Assembly: GCA_008017145.1 (NCBI GenBank)
Contig: SSGY01000018.1
Coordinates: 1 to 16,616 of the forward strand
Origin: Neisseriales bacterium
GTDB taxonomy: Bacteria; Pseudomonadota; Gammaproteobacteria; Burkholderiales; UBA11063
Reading direction: 5' to 3'
Length of the DNA stretch: 16,616 bases
Part shown: piece after piece, positions 1-7,840 of the stretch
Position numbering within the stretch: the stretch's first letter is position 1
How the letters are laid out: each line of letters opens with the position of its first letter
Program-made: the position numbers and the translations under genes
The notes under the pieces: generated by a model
What the model was told of the DNA's origin: nothing
What the model saw: the letters and a program-made list of their open reading frames with translations, nothing else
Databases searched by the model: none

Positions 1-131
1 AATTAAGAATGTTTACAAAAATTTATGTGCAAAAAATATTGTACTTCCGTATTTAGTTATTTGATCTGGTTAATATATTTTAGAAAGTTCTGTTCAAGGA
101 AATAAACCCAGCCACTAAAATTTAGCTTAAC

Positions 132-137
132 TATAAT
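132..137 (+). promoter_or_regulatory. Putative -10 box of the acid phosphatase gene
   Basis: A perfect TATAAT lies 31 bases before the chosen ATG at 169, giving a leader of about 25 nt. I see no good -35 hexamer at 16-18 bp spacing, so this rests on the -10 alone. The upstream bases 1-131 are AT-rich and show no gene. Confidence 0.4.
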
Positions 138-168
138 AGCGTCTGTAAATAATTTTTTGAGGGATGAT

Positions 169-972
169 ATGAAGAAAATTTTAGTAACGCTATTGGCGCT
201 TAATTCGGTGATGGTTTATGCGGCAAATGAGTCACAGGCGGTTTGTTCACCGGAAGCAAAACAGATTGAAATTACACAAGCAGTTAAATGGTATCGCGAT
301 TCAGCCGAGAAAAAAGCACTCTATAATCAAGCTTATGGCATTGCGACTGTTTATGTAACTAATCTGGTTAAAAAAGAAAAACTGAAGCCACAAACTTGGG
401 GTGTTGTTTTAGATATTGATGAAACTACGTTGGATAATTCGTGGTATTTTAGAGATTGTGGCGAGCTAGCGAGCAATGAGTCAGATTTTAGCCATTATGT
501 GGCTAATCCGGAGAAATCTGTTGCGTTACCGGGCGTAGTTGCGTTCACTCATTTGGTGCATAAACTAGGTGGTTATGTGAGCATGGTATCTAATCGTGAT
601 GGCTCATTTAGCGATGATAGTGGTAATGTTGTGACTACAACCGTGGCTAATTTGAAACAACAAGGGGTTTATTTTGATCAGGTGCTTTTGGCAAACCAAC
701 GTGATTCAAAAACGCCTAGCGATAAAAATCCGCGTTTTAATGCGGTAAATACCGCTAACTACGATGCTAGTCAAATGGTTTGGTCGAACAAATTACCTGC
801 ACATAAAGTTATTGCCTATTTTGGGGATAATATTCAGGATTTTCCTAAATTTAAACAGCCTAAAATGAATGCATTGGATGAGAATGATGCAACGTTTAAT
901 GTGTTTGGCAATGGTTACTTTATTTTGCCAAATCCGATGTATGGTAGCTGGGAAAAAAATCAGTACAATTAA
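169..972 (+). CDS. Periplasmic HAD-family (class B-type / e(P4)-like) acid phosphatase
   Basis: The 267-aa protein is a probable secreted phosphomonoesterase of the acid phosphatase B / lipoprotein e(P4) family. The start is the ATG at 169, 5 nt after a GAGGG Shine-Dalgarno at 159-163; an in-frame TTG at 157 is less likely. Residues 1-18 form a signal peptide ending VYA before ANES. Motif I of the DDDD phosphatases, LDIDETTLDN, lies near residues 81-90 with the nucleophile and acid/base aspartates at 82 and 84. The late motif FGDNIQDF, with its metal-binding Asp pair, is also present. Homologues such as Haemophilus e(P4) hydrolyse nucleotides including NMN in the periplasm; the substrate here is unknown. 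Unlike e(P4), there is no lipobox cysteine, so a soluble periplasmic enzyme is expected. It stands alone, 70 bp before the dsbD-like gene. Confidence 0.88.
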   Translation: MKKILVTLLALNSVMVYAANESQAVCSPEAKQIEITQAVKWYRDSAEKKALYNQAYGIATVYVTNLVKKEKLKPQTWGVVLDIDETTLDNSWYFRDCGELASNESDFSHYVANPEKSVALPGVVAFTHLVHKLGGYVSMVSNRDGSFSDDSGNVVTTTVANLKQQGVYFDQVLLANQRDSKTPSDKNPRFNAVNTANYDASQMVWSNKLPAHKVIAYFGDNIQDFPKFKQPKMNALDENDATFNVFGNGYFILPNPMYGSWEKNQYN

Positions 973-996
973 AATACTTCGAGTATAAATCTGTTA

Positions 997-1041
997 CAAT
1001 TCTCCTCTGCATTTGCGGCGTATTTTATGCAAGGAGAATTG
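997..1041 (+). promoter_or_regulatory. Hairpin that sequesters the dsbD-like ribosome-binding site
   Basis: CAATTCTCCT (997-1006) is perfectly complementary to AGGAGAATTG (1032-1041). The stem continues as TGCAT (1008-1012) with ATGCA (1027-1031), interrupted only by one bulged C at 1007. The 15 bp stem has a 14-nt loop (1013-1026). The 3' arm contains most of the Shine-Dalgarno AAGGAG (1031-1036), with its first A pairing in the upper stem, and ends one base before the TTG start at 1043. No T-run follows, so a terminator is unlikely. The geometry fits translational control, for example a temperature-sensitive structure; that role is inference. Confidence 0.6.
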
Positions 1042-1042
1042 C

Positions 1043-2359
1043 TTGTCATTACATGGCTTTAGAACTATAAACTTGATTGTGCTTAATTTTATTTTACTAG
1101 GTTCAGCCTTTGCGGATAGCCTAGGCACTAATCTTGTACCACAAATAATAACATCACAGCCACTACTAACGATTAGTGGGTTTTTTGTTGCTGGGATGCT
1201 ATTGGCATTTACTCCATGTGTATTCCCTTTATTACCCATTTTGTTAGCATTAATTAGTGGCAAAAATATTTCTTCACGGCGAAGTATTATTTTGGCGGCT
1301 AGCTATGTATTTGGTGGTGCAGTGATTTATGCAATTGCTGGTATTATAGTTGCAGCATTAGGTTCTGGCATGTTGCGCTGGTTGCAAGACTGGTGGGTGA
1401 GTGCGCTATTGGCTGGAGTTTTTATATTTTTTGCTATCATCATGCTTGGAAAAACTGTCATCCAATTACCCGCAAATATCCAAAATAAACTAAATCAGTG
1501 GGTAAGTTATTATAATAATGGTTCAATTCTTGGTGTGTTTTTTGCTGGTGGATTGGCAAACCTAATTTTATCTCCTTGTGTCACACCTCCGTTAGCTGGA
1601 GCATTGGTGTACATTTCTACTACCGGGAATCTTTTGTTTGGTGCTGCTGCGCTATTTGCGTTAGGTCTTGGTAGTGGCGTTCCGTTATTGTTAATTGCCG
1701 TATTTGGTAAAAAAGTATTTCCACAAAGCGGTTACTGGCTAAATATTAGTAAGCAGTTATTAGCACTATTAATGCTAGGAGTTGCGGCATATCTGATTAG
1801 TAAAATTGCTGATGGTTATGATGAATTTATCGCTTTGTGCTGGAGCACGATTTCGTTAATTATATTAGCTAGTAACTTAGCTTTTTTTCGTAAACCATGG
1901 ATAGCTCGATTATCAATCACCTTACTCATAGTAATAGCCATTTTGTTAAACAGCTATTGGGATAAGCAAAAAATTAAACAAGTGGATGAGAAATTTATTT
2001 GGATTAGTACCGTCAGCCAATTGGAACAACAATTGCAACAGGCTAAATCACAGCATAAGCCAGTATTACTTGATTTTTATGCCAGTTGGTGTTCAGCATG
2101 TAAGGAGCTGGATCTCAGAACTTTTGCTAATCCCGAAGTTCAAAATTATCTTAGAAATTATACTCTGATTCGTGTAAATGTTACTAAAAATACTCCAGAT
2201 GTACAAGCTCTGCAAACGCGTTATGGAATTTTTGCTCTTCCAACTATGATCATTCTTGATCAAAACAATCTTCCGATTAATGGGTTGCAAACTTATGGTT
2301 TTATCAATAGTCGTGATTTACTTGGCAAGTTACAGCATTTTAAATTACAACCTTACTAG
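1043..2359 (+). CDS. dsbD: Short DsbD-type thiol:disulfide interchange protein (no N-terminal alpha domain)
   Basis: This 438-aa inner-membrane protein should carry electrons from cytoplasmic thioredoxin to periplasmic thiol proteins. I choose the TTG at 1043 because AAGGAG (1031-1036) precedes it by 6 nt; an in-frame TTG at 1013 has no such site. A signal peptide (about residues 1-24, ending AFA) leads into a multi-helix DsbD-beta domain. Its conserved cysteines sit in FTPCVFP (Cys59) and LSPCVTPPLAG (Cys179). A thioredoxin-like gamma domain follows from about residue 320, with the active site WCSAC (Cys350, Cys353). Full-length E. coli DsbD is about 565 aa and has an extra periplasmic alpha domain after the signal peptide. 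That domain is missing here, so a separate protein must pass electrons to the final targets. Translation is probably governed by the hairpin covering its ribosome-binding site. Confidence 0.88.
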   Translation: MSLHGFRTINLIVLNFILLGSAFADSLGTNLVPQIITSQPLLTISGFFVAGMLLAFTPCVFPLLPILLALISGKNISSRRSIILAASYVFGGAVIYAIAGIIVAALGSGMLRWLQDWWVSALLAGVFIFFAIIMLGKTVIQLPANIQNKLNQWVSYYNNGSILGVFFAGGLANLILSPCVTPPLAGALVYISTTGNLLFGAAALFALGLGSGVPLLLIAVFGKKVFPQSGYWLNISKQLLALLMLGVAAYLISKIADGYDEFIALCWSTISLIILASNLAFFRKPWIARLSITLLIVIAILLNSYWDKQKIKQVDEKFIWISTVSQLEQQLQQAKSQHKPVLLDFYASWCSACKELDLRTFANPEVQNYLRNYTLIRVNVTKNTPDVQALQTRYGIFALPTMIILDQNNLPINGLQTYGFINSRDLLGKLQHFKLQPY

Positions 2360-2377
2360 CTAAGTGGATTAATCAGG

Positions 2378-2383
2378 TATAAT
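2378..2383 (+). promoter_or_regulatory. Putative -10 box of the phnA gene
   Basis: TATAAT lies 28 bases before the phnA ATG. The best -35 candidate, TTACTA at 2353-2358, overlaps the end of the preceding gene and has a long 19 bp spacer, so the promoter is weak or only partly recognised. Confidence 0.4.
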
Positions 2384-2411
2384 ACGTCTTATTTTTAAAG
2401 AAAGAAATGTT

Positions 2412-2756
2412 ATGTCTCAGATACCAAATTGTCCACAGTGTGATTCCGCATTTAGTTATGCCGATGGCGAATTGTATATTTGCCCTGAATGTGGGCATGA
2501 GTGGAGTGCTTCTTCTGTCACTGAAGCAAGTACAGATGATGTGTTGATAGTTAAAGATGCTAGTGGAAATATTTTAACTGATGGTGATAGTATTACTGTA
2601 ATTAAAGATCTTAAAGTAAAAGGTAGCTCTTTAGTGGTTAAAGTTGGCACCAAAGTAAAAAATATTCGCTTGATCGAGGGCGATCATAACATTGATTGTA
2701 AGATCGACGGAATCGGTCCAATGAAACTTAAATCTGAATTTGTCAGAAAAGCATAA
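2412..2756 (+). CDS. phnA: PhnA/YjdM-family zinc-ribbon protein
   Basis: A complete 114-aa PhnA (YjdM) family protein. The N-terminal zinc ribbon has two CxxC pairs, Cys7/Cys10 and Cys24/Cys27. After a short linker comes the compact C-terminal beta domain typical of the family (residues about 45-113), with the motif [14 protein letters not shown] core and the ending VRKA. The name comes from the E. coli phosphonate gene cluster, but PhnA itself is not needed for phosphonate breakdown and its biochemical role is unsettled. Length and domain order match the family. The start is ATG with a modest AAAGAAAG upstream. The next gene (lysE-type) follows after 26 bp and is probably cotranscribed. A decayed second copy of this gene's 3' half lies at 6783-6905. 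Confidence 0.92.
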   Translation: MSQIPNCPQCDSAFSYADGELYICPECGHEWSASSVTEASTDDVLIVKDASGNILTDGDSITVIKDLKVKGSSLVVKVGTKVKNIRLIEGDHNIDCKIDGIGPMKLKSEFVRKA

Positions 2757-2782
2757 TAATTTATTCAATAAAGATATCTTAG

Positions 2783-3373
2783 ATGAGTCATTATTTCCCG
2801 TTGATATTATTTTGTATTTCCAGTAGTGTTACCCCCGGTCCAAATAATCTGATGATTATGATGTCGGGATTAAACTATGGCATTCGTCGTTCATTAGCGC
2901 ATTTTTGCGGTATAACTGCTGGATTTGCGCTGATGCTGTTGGTGATGGGATTGGGGCTGGATTCAATATTTACGGCCTTCCCAATTTTGCATAAAGTTAT
3001 CAAAGTTGCAGGTTCAGCTTATATTCTTTATCTAGCGGTCAAAACCATTTTCTCCTCAACAAAAATCCATGCGGAAGCTGGCAAACGTCCGGTAAAATTT
3101 CTTCAAGCGGCGATCTTTCAATGGGCAAACCCCAAAGCTTGGGTGATGTCAATTGGTGTATTTGCTGCATTTAGTTTACCGATACATAACTCAGTTTTAG
3201 AAGTTGCTGCGATAACTGTGCTCTTTAGCGTTATTTTGATGCCGTGTTTGTCTGTTTGGCTATTTGGTGGCGTAATTATGCGTGCGATGCTAAGTAATGA
3301 ACGTAGTGTTCGTATTTTTAATTTGATTATGGGTTTGCTATTGATTGCTTCAATTGGACTGATGTTAGTATAG
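2783..3373 (+). CDS. LysE/RhtB-family amino-acid exporter
   Basis: A 196-aa inner-membrane protein of the LysE/RhtB superfamily, which exports amino acids or their derivatives. It has about six hydrophobic segments and the family signature SVTPGPNNLM at residues 15-24 in the first helix. A further conserved QWANPKAW segment lies near the middle. The length is typical (about 200 aa). It starts 26 bp after phnA with only a weak ribosome-binding site, suggesting coupling to the phnA transcript. The substrate cannot be told from the sequence. A stem-loop follows the stop codon. A degenerate copy of residues about 27-48 is found at 6912-6978, fused to a phnA remnant. Confidence 0.9.
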   Translation: MSHYFPLILFCISSSVTPGPNNLMIMMSGLNYGIRRSLAHFCGITAGFALMLLVMGLGLDSIFTAFPILHKVIKVAGSAYILYLAVKTIFSSTKIHAEAGKRPVKFLQAAIFQWANPKAWVMSIGVFAAFSLPIHNSVLEVAAITVLFSVILMPCLSVWLFGGVIMRAMLSNERSVRIFNLIMGLLLIASIGLMLV

Positions 3374-3392
3374 TGGTATCGTTAAATGAAAG

Positions 3393-3430
3393 CTGTCGGC
3401 AAACTAAGTAGTCGCCGACAGGGTTTAATT
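3393..3430. terminator. Stem-loop terminator between convergent genes
   Basis: CTGTCGGC (3393-3400) and GCCGACAG (3414-3421) form a perfect 8 bp GC-rich stem with a 13-nt loop. It lies between the end of the lysE-type gene (+) and the end of the second ETX-like gene (-). Moderately T-rich tails follow on both strands (GGTTTAATTT on +, CTTTCATTT on -), so it probably serves both transcripts. Confidence 0.7.
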
Positions 3431-4980
3431 TAGATTAATGGTTTAGAATATGATTTTGCCGTGTTAGCTGGTATTTTATCTGCGTAATAGTAAGGCATTG
3501 ATTCAGTAACCATATAAGCCGCTCCACCAGATAGTGGTGTAATTTTAGAGGTTCTTGAATAGTTATAACCAACCTCAGTTGTATATTCGTGATAATCACG
3601 CAAAGCAATCTTGGTTCCTGATCCAGAAGATTTTTCCATGCCAAATTTATCTGGATCTATACTGTCCATCGCTAGGAAATCTAGGCGAACTTTGACCGGA
3701 ACTAGGTTGCTATCGTTTTTATTGCGGCAATTACCATCCAGTGCCCAATCACCAGAAATATTGTAGTCCTTAATTGGGTAATTGACATAAACCTTCCCTG
3801 CAACTTTTTGAGTTGCGAGATTAACTACTGCGTGAAATTTTGACTTAGCTGGGACAACAACATTATTTGATGGGCTAATGATGGTCTGGCTCTTTTGCGC
3901 TTCATTTAGTGTCGTTTTACCATTCGCAACTTCCATTTCAATCGAGATTGATTTTGAAGTGTCAGAAACTGCTGGCACTTTTATAGTGCTTGTAACAGTT
4001 ACATTGTTTTTAAAAGATAAGGTGTTTTTAGTTGTATCACTAAACACTTTAATCGAAGTTGCCGCTACTTCAAGTGACCTAAATTTAGTTGCTGATTCAC
4101 TGCTGTTAGTATAGTCTTCCGTAGTAACTGCGATTGGTGATAATGCAGATACTTTTGGCACACCAGCAGGCTCCATCGAGACATTAGTATAATCAACATT
4201 TACATATGGATCATATAATTTGCAAATTGCACCACGTTGCCATAGGTCAAGACTCTTACCATCATTTCTCCGAATCGTTAAGTCTAATGGACCAGTTTTA
4301 TGCTGACTATGCCATTGTGGTATTAATGCTTTGAGATTTTTATAAACTTCTGCAAGTAATGCCTTCTCTTCATTGGTATAGTTCTCTGGATTGTCTGTGG
4401 TTTGTAGTAAATTAATATTTTGAACTTTTGTAGTTTGGTCAACAGGATAAAATTTATAACTACCATCAGAATATTTATTATTCGTATTTTCACTCACCAT
4501 CCATGTAGTCAGTTTATTATTTGAAATATCCTGACAAGCGCCATTTTGGCAACGAGTAATTTTTTTCACGGGGGCTTCAATCTTCATATTGTTATTATTT
4601 GCCCACCAAGTATACATAGTCCAGTGTGCAACGTTGGCTTCAAGATGTTTGATATCGTTAGGATCTGTTTTTAGGAGGAAACTTGCATGTCCGCCTTTTC
4701 CAGAGTAATCGACTTTAAAACTTGAGTACTTATTATAATTATGTTCATTTGGCTTAACAAATATTAGTGTACATTGATGTTCTTTTAGTTCAAGGTTGGT
4801 GTTCTTATTCCAGTCACCGCCGCTGCCGATTCTCCAGCTAATATTATTAAAATTTGATAGGGTGACGTTATAAGCTGAATGTGAATGATTACATAAATTA
4901 AACGCAACAGGCCAATCCGCGTATGAACTGCCACAATAGATTAGAGTTGAGAGTAGTAAAATTGGTTTTATTTGTTTCAT
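3430..4980 (-). CDS. Secreted ETX/MTX2-like (aerolysin-fold) beta-pore-forming protein, paralogue 2
   Basis: A 516-aa secreted protein, second in a tandem pair. Residues 1-21 are a signal peptide (ending SYA before DWP). Residues 22-290 hold a Cys-containing, aromatic-rich N-terminal part that I do not recognise and that may bind a receptor. Residues about 300-405 show the ETX/MTX2-type core: long runs of alternating Thr/Ser/Val strands, then NVVVPAKSKFHAV, the equivalent of the family's VPPxKxVxV strand, and a VAGKVYVNYPI strand. ETX/MTX2 proteins oligomerise on membranes and insert a beta-hairpin to form a pore. The core is less canonical than in its neighbour. A ribosome-binding AAGAAG precedes the ATG, and only 18 bp separate it from the upstream paralogue, so the two are cotranscribed. 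A role against host or predator cells is inference. Confidence 0.65.
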   Translation of the reverse strand: MKQIKPILLLSTLIYCGSSYADWPVAFNLCNHSHSAYNVTLSNFNNISWRIGSGGDWNKNTNLELKEHQCTLIFVKPNEHNYNKYSSFKVDYSGKGGHASFLLKTDPNDIKHLEANVAHWTMYTWWANNNNMKIEAPVKKITRCQNGACQDISNNKLTTWMVSENTNNKYSDGSYKFYPVDQTTKVQNINLLQTTDNPENYTNEEKALLAEVYKNLKALIPQWHSQHKTGPLDLTIRRNDGKSLDLWQRGAICKLYDPYVNVDYTNVSMEPAGVPKVSALSPIAVTTEDYTNSSESATKFRSLEVAATSIKVFSDTTKNTLSFKNNVTVTSTIKVPAVSDTSKSISIEMEVANGKTTLNEAQKSQTIISPSNNVVVPAKSKFHAVVNLATQKVAGKVYVNYPIKDYNISGDWALDGNCRNKNDSNLVPVKVRLDFLAMDSIDPDKFGMEKSSGSGTKIALRDYHEYTTEVGYNYSRTSKITPLSGGAAYMVTESMPYYYADKIPANTAKSYSKPLI

Positions 4981-4998
4981 GGTTATTCTTCTTTAAAA

Positions 4999-6645
4999 TT
5001 AATTAGATTTAAATGGATTAATTTGTAAATTTTTATCAACTTTAGGTTTTGACGGCTGAGTTGCTCCGTCTTTTAGCCCCAGTTTGATACCTGTTTTGTT
5101 TTGTTTGGCATCAAATGGTATTTCAATTGTTTTAATCAATTGTTTGCCACTCTTGTTTGTAGTCATTAGTTGACGTTTATCTTTACCTGCAATTTTAGGT
5201 TGTTCCCATAATTTAACAATTAGTTTGTAACCAGCAACTGAAGTAAAATTAAATTTATCTTCTACATAAAGCGTATCAGTACTTTCTGAAGCACTAAAGA
5301 TTGAATTATTGCTTAATCCATTGAATTTCATCATGTCACTGACATTGATAAGGTAATCTGCATCATCACAACTAGTTGACATTGGTTTATTCATTATTAC
5401 GCGTGCAAAAGTATTTTTAACCGGGTAACGTGTTACAAATTTTCCGCTGAATTTAGCCTCTTCAATCTGAGCGGTTACGGTAACTATTTTGTTTGGCGGT
5501 ACTACTACTTCCATGCGTGGTAATGTAATGCTTGTAGTAGTTTTATTAGTTGTGGTAACATTTTTTTCACTAGCCATTTTAAAATTACCATCATAACTAA
5601 CTTCCGCATTAGCAACTAACTTAAATCCTCCACTTTGTTTAAACTTATACCCAATTTGAAGTGACCCGGTAGATGTAGTGGTAGTGGTGTTAGTGGTAGT
5701 TAGCTCTTTTTTAAACTCGGGCGTAAACTCTGTTACAGGAGAGTGATCGTTTCCGGGAAACGTTGCGACTGTATTTATTTCTGAAGATGCTGCAGTTCCT
5801 TCAAACTTGGATAGCTCAAGTTTAGTTTCAGGTGCGATATTTTCATTGAGCTCATAATTGACATCACAAACTTTAGTAAGATTAAAGCGCTCGTTATTGT
5901 GTACTTTAGTTGTTGTTTCTTTACTATACTTTGCTTTATCAGTTATGCCCATAAGAGGATAAAAAAAGCTGGTTTTATTATTAGCTTTAATTTGGTTAAA
6001 TGCATTGCTATAGTTTAAATCAATAAAATTAGTTATCTCTTGCGCTGGTAAGTTATTAAGCCGTTTTGCATAGATATACAAAATTTGTTCATGGTTACTA
6101 GGATACGGCTTAAATACATCACGACCTCCATTGTGTTTGAACACATCAAAGAGTTGATTGTTTCCTAATTTGGTATATTGACTATAATTTTGGTTGTAGT
6201 ATCCACCTTCAATGGCTGGGAACATTATGTGAAGTTCACTACTATTATCCCGCGAATAAGTATTTATTGACCAGCCTTCATTGTATTTACTAAGGTTCCA
6301 TGGGTCGCTATTAATGTTAAATCTCTCGCCGTTTTTCCATTGACCATCTTTTTTTTCTGATACTTGCAGAGTAATTTCAGTGTGGGAGTAAGATTGGTCG
6401 GTATGCTCATAAAGCACATGAATATTTTTACATTGACCAGATCCTATCTGTACATCCATTTTGGTATTAGCTCCATGCCCACCATCAACTTCGATATCGG
6501 CATTTTTTCGTCCAACTATTTTTATTTGCGCTTCATTGTTGCTTAGGTTACAAAATTTAAGATTCTCAGGAGTTTCTGCATTAGCAGAAAATGTAACTGA
6601 GCCCAAAGCAGAGCATAAAATCAGGCTTAATTTATTCACTTTCAT
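4999..6645 (-). CDS. Secreted ETX/MTX2 (aerolysin-fold) beta-pore-forming protein, paralogue 1
   Basis: A 548-aa secreted protein and the first gene of the ETX-like pair. The start is the ATG at 6645, because GAGGA precedes it by 8 nt and a good promoter -10 box overlaps the region just before the alternative ATG at 6687. A signal peptide spans about residues 1-23 (ending ANA before ETPEN). The ETX/MTX2 core covers about residues 285-420. It has a Thr-rich strand, IGYKFKQSGGFKLVANAEV as the probable membrane-insertion hairpin, a second Thr-rich strand, then MEVVVPPNKIVTVTAQI and FSGKFVTRYPV, which match the family's hallmark VPP-K-V-V strand and G-F strand. A C-terminal part of about 125 aa follows, with a Lys-rich tail. 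The N-terminal 280 residues, as in the paralogue, are an unrecognised, likely binding region. Confidence 0.72.
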   Translation of the reverse strand: MKVNKLSLILCSALGSVTFSANAETPENLKFCNLSNNEAQIKIVGRKNADIEVDGGHGANTKMDVQIGSGQCKNIHVLYEHTDQSYSHTEITLQVSEKKDGQWKNGERFNINSDPWNLSKYNEGWSINTYSRDNSSELHIMFPAIEGGYYNQNYSQYTKLGNNQLFDVFKHNGGRDVFKPYPSNHEQILYIYAKRLNNLPAQEITNFIDLNYSNAFNQIKANNKTSFFYPLMGITDKAKYSKETTTKVHNNERFNLTKVCDVNYELNENIAPETKLELSKFEGTAASSEINTVATFPGNDHSPVTEFTPEFKKELTTTNTTTTTSTGSLQIGYKFKQSGGFKLVANAEVSYDGNFKMASEKNVTTTNKTTTSITLPRMEVVVPPNKIVTVTAQIEEAKFSGKFVTRYPVKNTFARVIMNKPMSTSCDDADYLINVSDMMKFNGLSNNSIFSASESTDTLYVEDKFNFTSVAGYKLIVKLWEQPKIAGKDKRQLMTTNKSGKQLIKTIEIPFDAKQNKTGIKLGLKDGATQPSKPKVDKNLQINPFKSN

Positions 6646-6688
6646 GAAGGTTTTCCTCAAAAGGTTGTAATTCGTTCTCTTGAGCATT

Positions 6689-6717
6689 ATTATAACTTTT
6701 CATCTGTGAGATGTATA
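6689..6717 (-). promoter_or_regulatory. Promoter of the ETX-like operon
   Basis: On the minus strand, TATACA (6717-6712) and TATAAT (6694-6689) are separated by 17 bp, matching a sigma-70 promoter with a perfect -10 and a 4/6 -35. Transcription would begin near 6682, about 37 nt before the ATG at 6645, which rules against the alternative start at 6687. The CAATAG-N10-CTATTG site found at the other toxin promoters is absent here. Confidence 0.6.
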
Positions 6718-6782
6718 CCTACATTTGTGTATAACAACAATACAAAAATAGATAGGTTATATTTCTTGGGCTACAAGTTAAA

Positions 6783-6979
6783 GACGGCTTTTTGGCAGTT
6801 AAAGTTGGTATTAGCGTAAAGAATATTCGCTTGATTGTTGATTGACAGCGATCATAACATTGATTGCAAGATTGATAAAATTAATCCGGTGAAGTTTAAG
6901 CCAAGGTTTTTATGGAATCGGGATTAAACTGCGATGTTTGCCGTTCATTGATAAATTTCCGTTGCATTGCTGTTGGTAA
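6783..6979 (+). pseudogene. Decayed fused copy of the phnA 3' half and a lysE fragment
   Basis: This intergenic stretch is a degenerate duplicate of the locus at 2622-2923. Bases 6801-6834 match phnA 2641-2674 with six differences, and 6849-6866 (CGATCATAACATTGATTG) is identical to phnA. Translation gives VKVGISVKNIRLI and then, after a 7-base insertion and a stop, DHNIDCKID, against [13 protein letters not shown] and DHNIDCKID in the live gene. From 6912 it reads MESGLNCDVCRSLINF, against MMSGLNYGIRRSLAHF of the LysE-type protein. About 160 bp of the intervening region is lost. The remnant ends at the stop codon of the LuxR-type gene. It has the same orientation as the intact pair, with the ETX-like genes in between. 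Confidence 0.85.
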
Positions 6980-7777
6980 TTAATGAATTTCATTTGAAAG
7001 TTGCTCATCAAGAATAATAACACACGGTACAGACAATGATTCTGGAACTAATTTATGGTAGCCTTTCTTTTTAGCAATTTTAGATAGTAATTTAGCACTC
7101 GATCCAAAAAGTCCAAATTTAGGAGATAGTCTTGATGCAATAATGTTGCTTATGGTACTGCGACTGGTTCCCAGAAACTCAAATATCTCATCGGTAGATA
7201 GTCCGTTTGCTAATAAAAAAACAATTTCATGTTCTCTTTTAGTTAGCACTGGGTTTTCTGTGCTATTCTCTTCACAATCGATTTCTGGTTTAATCTCAAA
7301 CATATTTCTGATTATTTGAGTATGTGATAATATATTGAGATAGTCACATTTTTGTGCAAAACTTTGTATCCCAATAGCTTGATTTCCGTTATACGCAATT
7401 GGTGCACATGTAATAAGATATGGTACAAATACTTCATTATACGGCATATAATCTATGTAGCTAATTATGCGATTATTATTTAATACCGCCTTGTGTATAG
7501 AGAGTATTTTTTTTGCACATTTTGCAATCTTGTCATAAAATAGGTTGTTATATTTACACCCAAATATCATCTTCATATATTCCAAATTATCGGTATCTTG
7601 GTACGACGCTCCGATAGCCTCATACCAAGAGCTTAAACCTACTGACCGTGCAGAAAGTTCAGAACATGCAACAATACGGCAATCCCTATCGTAGATAACA
7701 TGTAAGATATTTTGGTTGATTAACGGCATTATTTGATGAGATAAAGCTTCATCTGTTTTTATCAAAAATTGTTCCAT
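6980..7777 (-). CDS. LuxR-type transcriptional regulator with N-terminal PAS-like sensor domain
   Basis: A 265-aa protein with a C-terminal LuxR/GerE helix-turn-helix at about residues 178-240. It carries the typical LTKREHEIVFLLANGLSTDEI start and the recognition helix region SRSTISNIIASRL. Residues about 20-140 resemble a PAS-type ligand-binding fold (hydrophobic strands around ILHVIYDRDCRIVACS and a paired AIGIQSF strand). It has no receiver domain aspartate pattern and no acyl-homoserine-lactone signature that I recognise. A weak AGG lies 6 nt before the ATG. It lies 63 bp downstream of the small gene at 7841-8086 and is probably carried on the same transcript, which begins at a promoter bearing the shared inverted repeat. 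It is therefore the likely autoregulated controller of the toxin operons. Its stop codon abuts the phnA-lysE remnant. Confidence 0.82.
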   Translation of the reverse strand: MEQFLIKTDEALSHQIMPLINQNILHVIYDRDCRIVACSELSARSVGLSSWYEAIGASYQDTDNLEYMKMIFGCKYNNLFYDKIAKCAKKILSIHKAVLNNNRIISYIDYMPYNEVFVPYLITCAPIAYNGNQAIGIQSFAQKCDYLNILSHTQIIRNMFEIKPEIDCEENSTENPVLTKREHEIVFLLANGLSTDEIFEFLGTSRSTISNIIASRLSPKFGLFGSSAKLLSKIAKKKGYHKLVPESLSVPCVIILDEQLSNEIH

Positions 7778-7840
7778 ATAACCTACTTATTTATAATTGG
7801 TAAATATAATTAAATCAATATACTGTGTGGGTATGTAATT

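Noticed and set aside
994..1263. Minus-strand open frame over the start of the dsbD-like gene
   Set aside because: It lies opposite a well-supported coding region, has no ribosome-binding site of note and encodes no recognisable protein.
6645..6687. Upstream ATG at 6687 as start of the first ETX-like gene
   Set aside because: It would put 14 polar residues before the signal peptide, and a perfect -10 box at 6689-6694 places the transcription start at or after it.
6719..6767. A CTATTT half-site upstream of the ETX-like operon that resembles the shared operator
   Set aside because: The second half 10 bp away does not match, and the distance to the -10 box differs from the fixed spacing of the three other copies.
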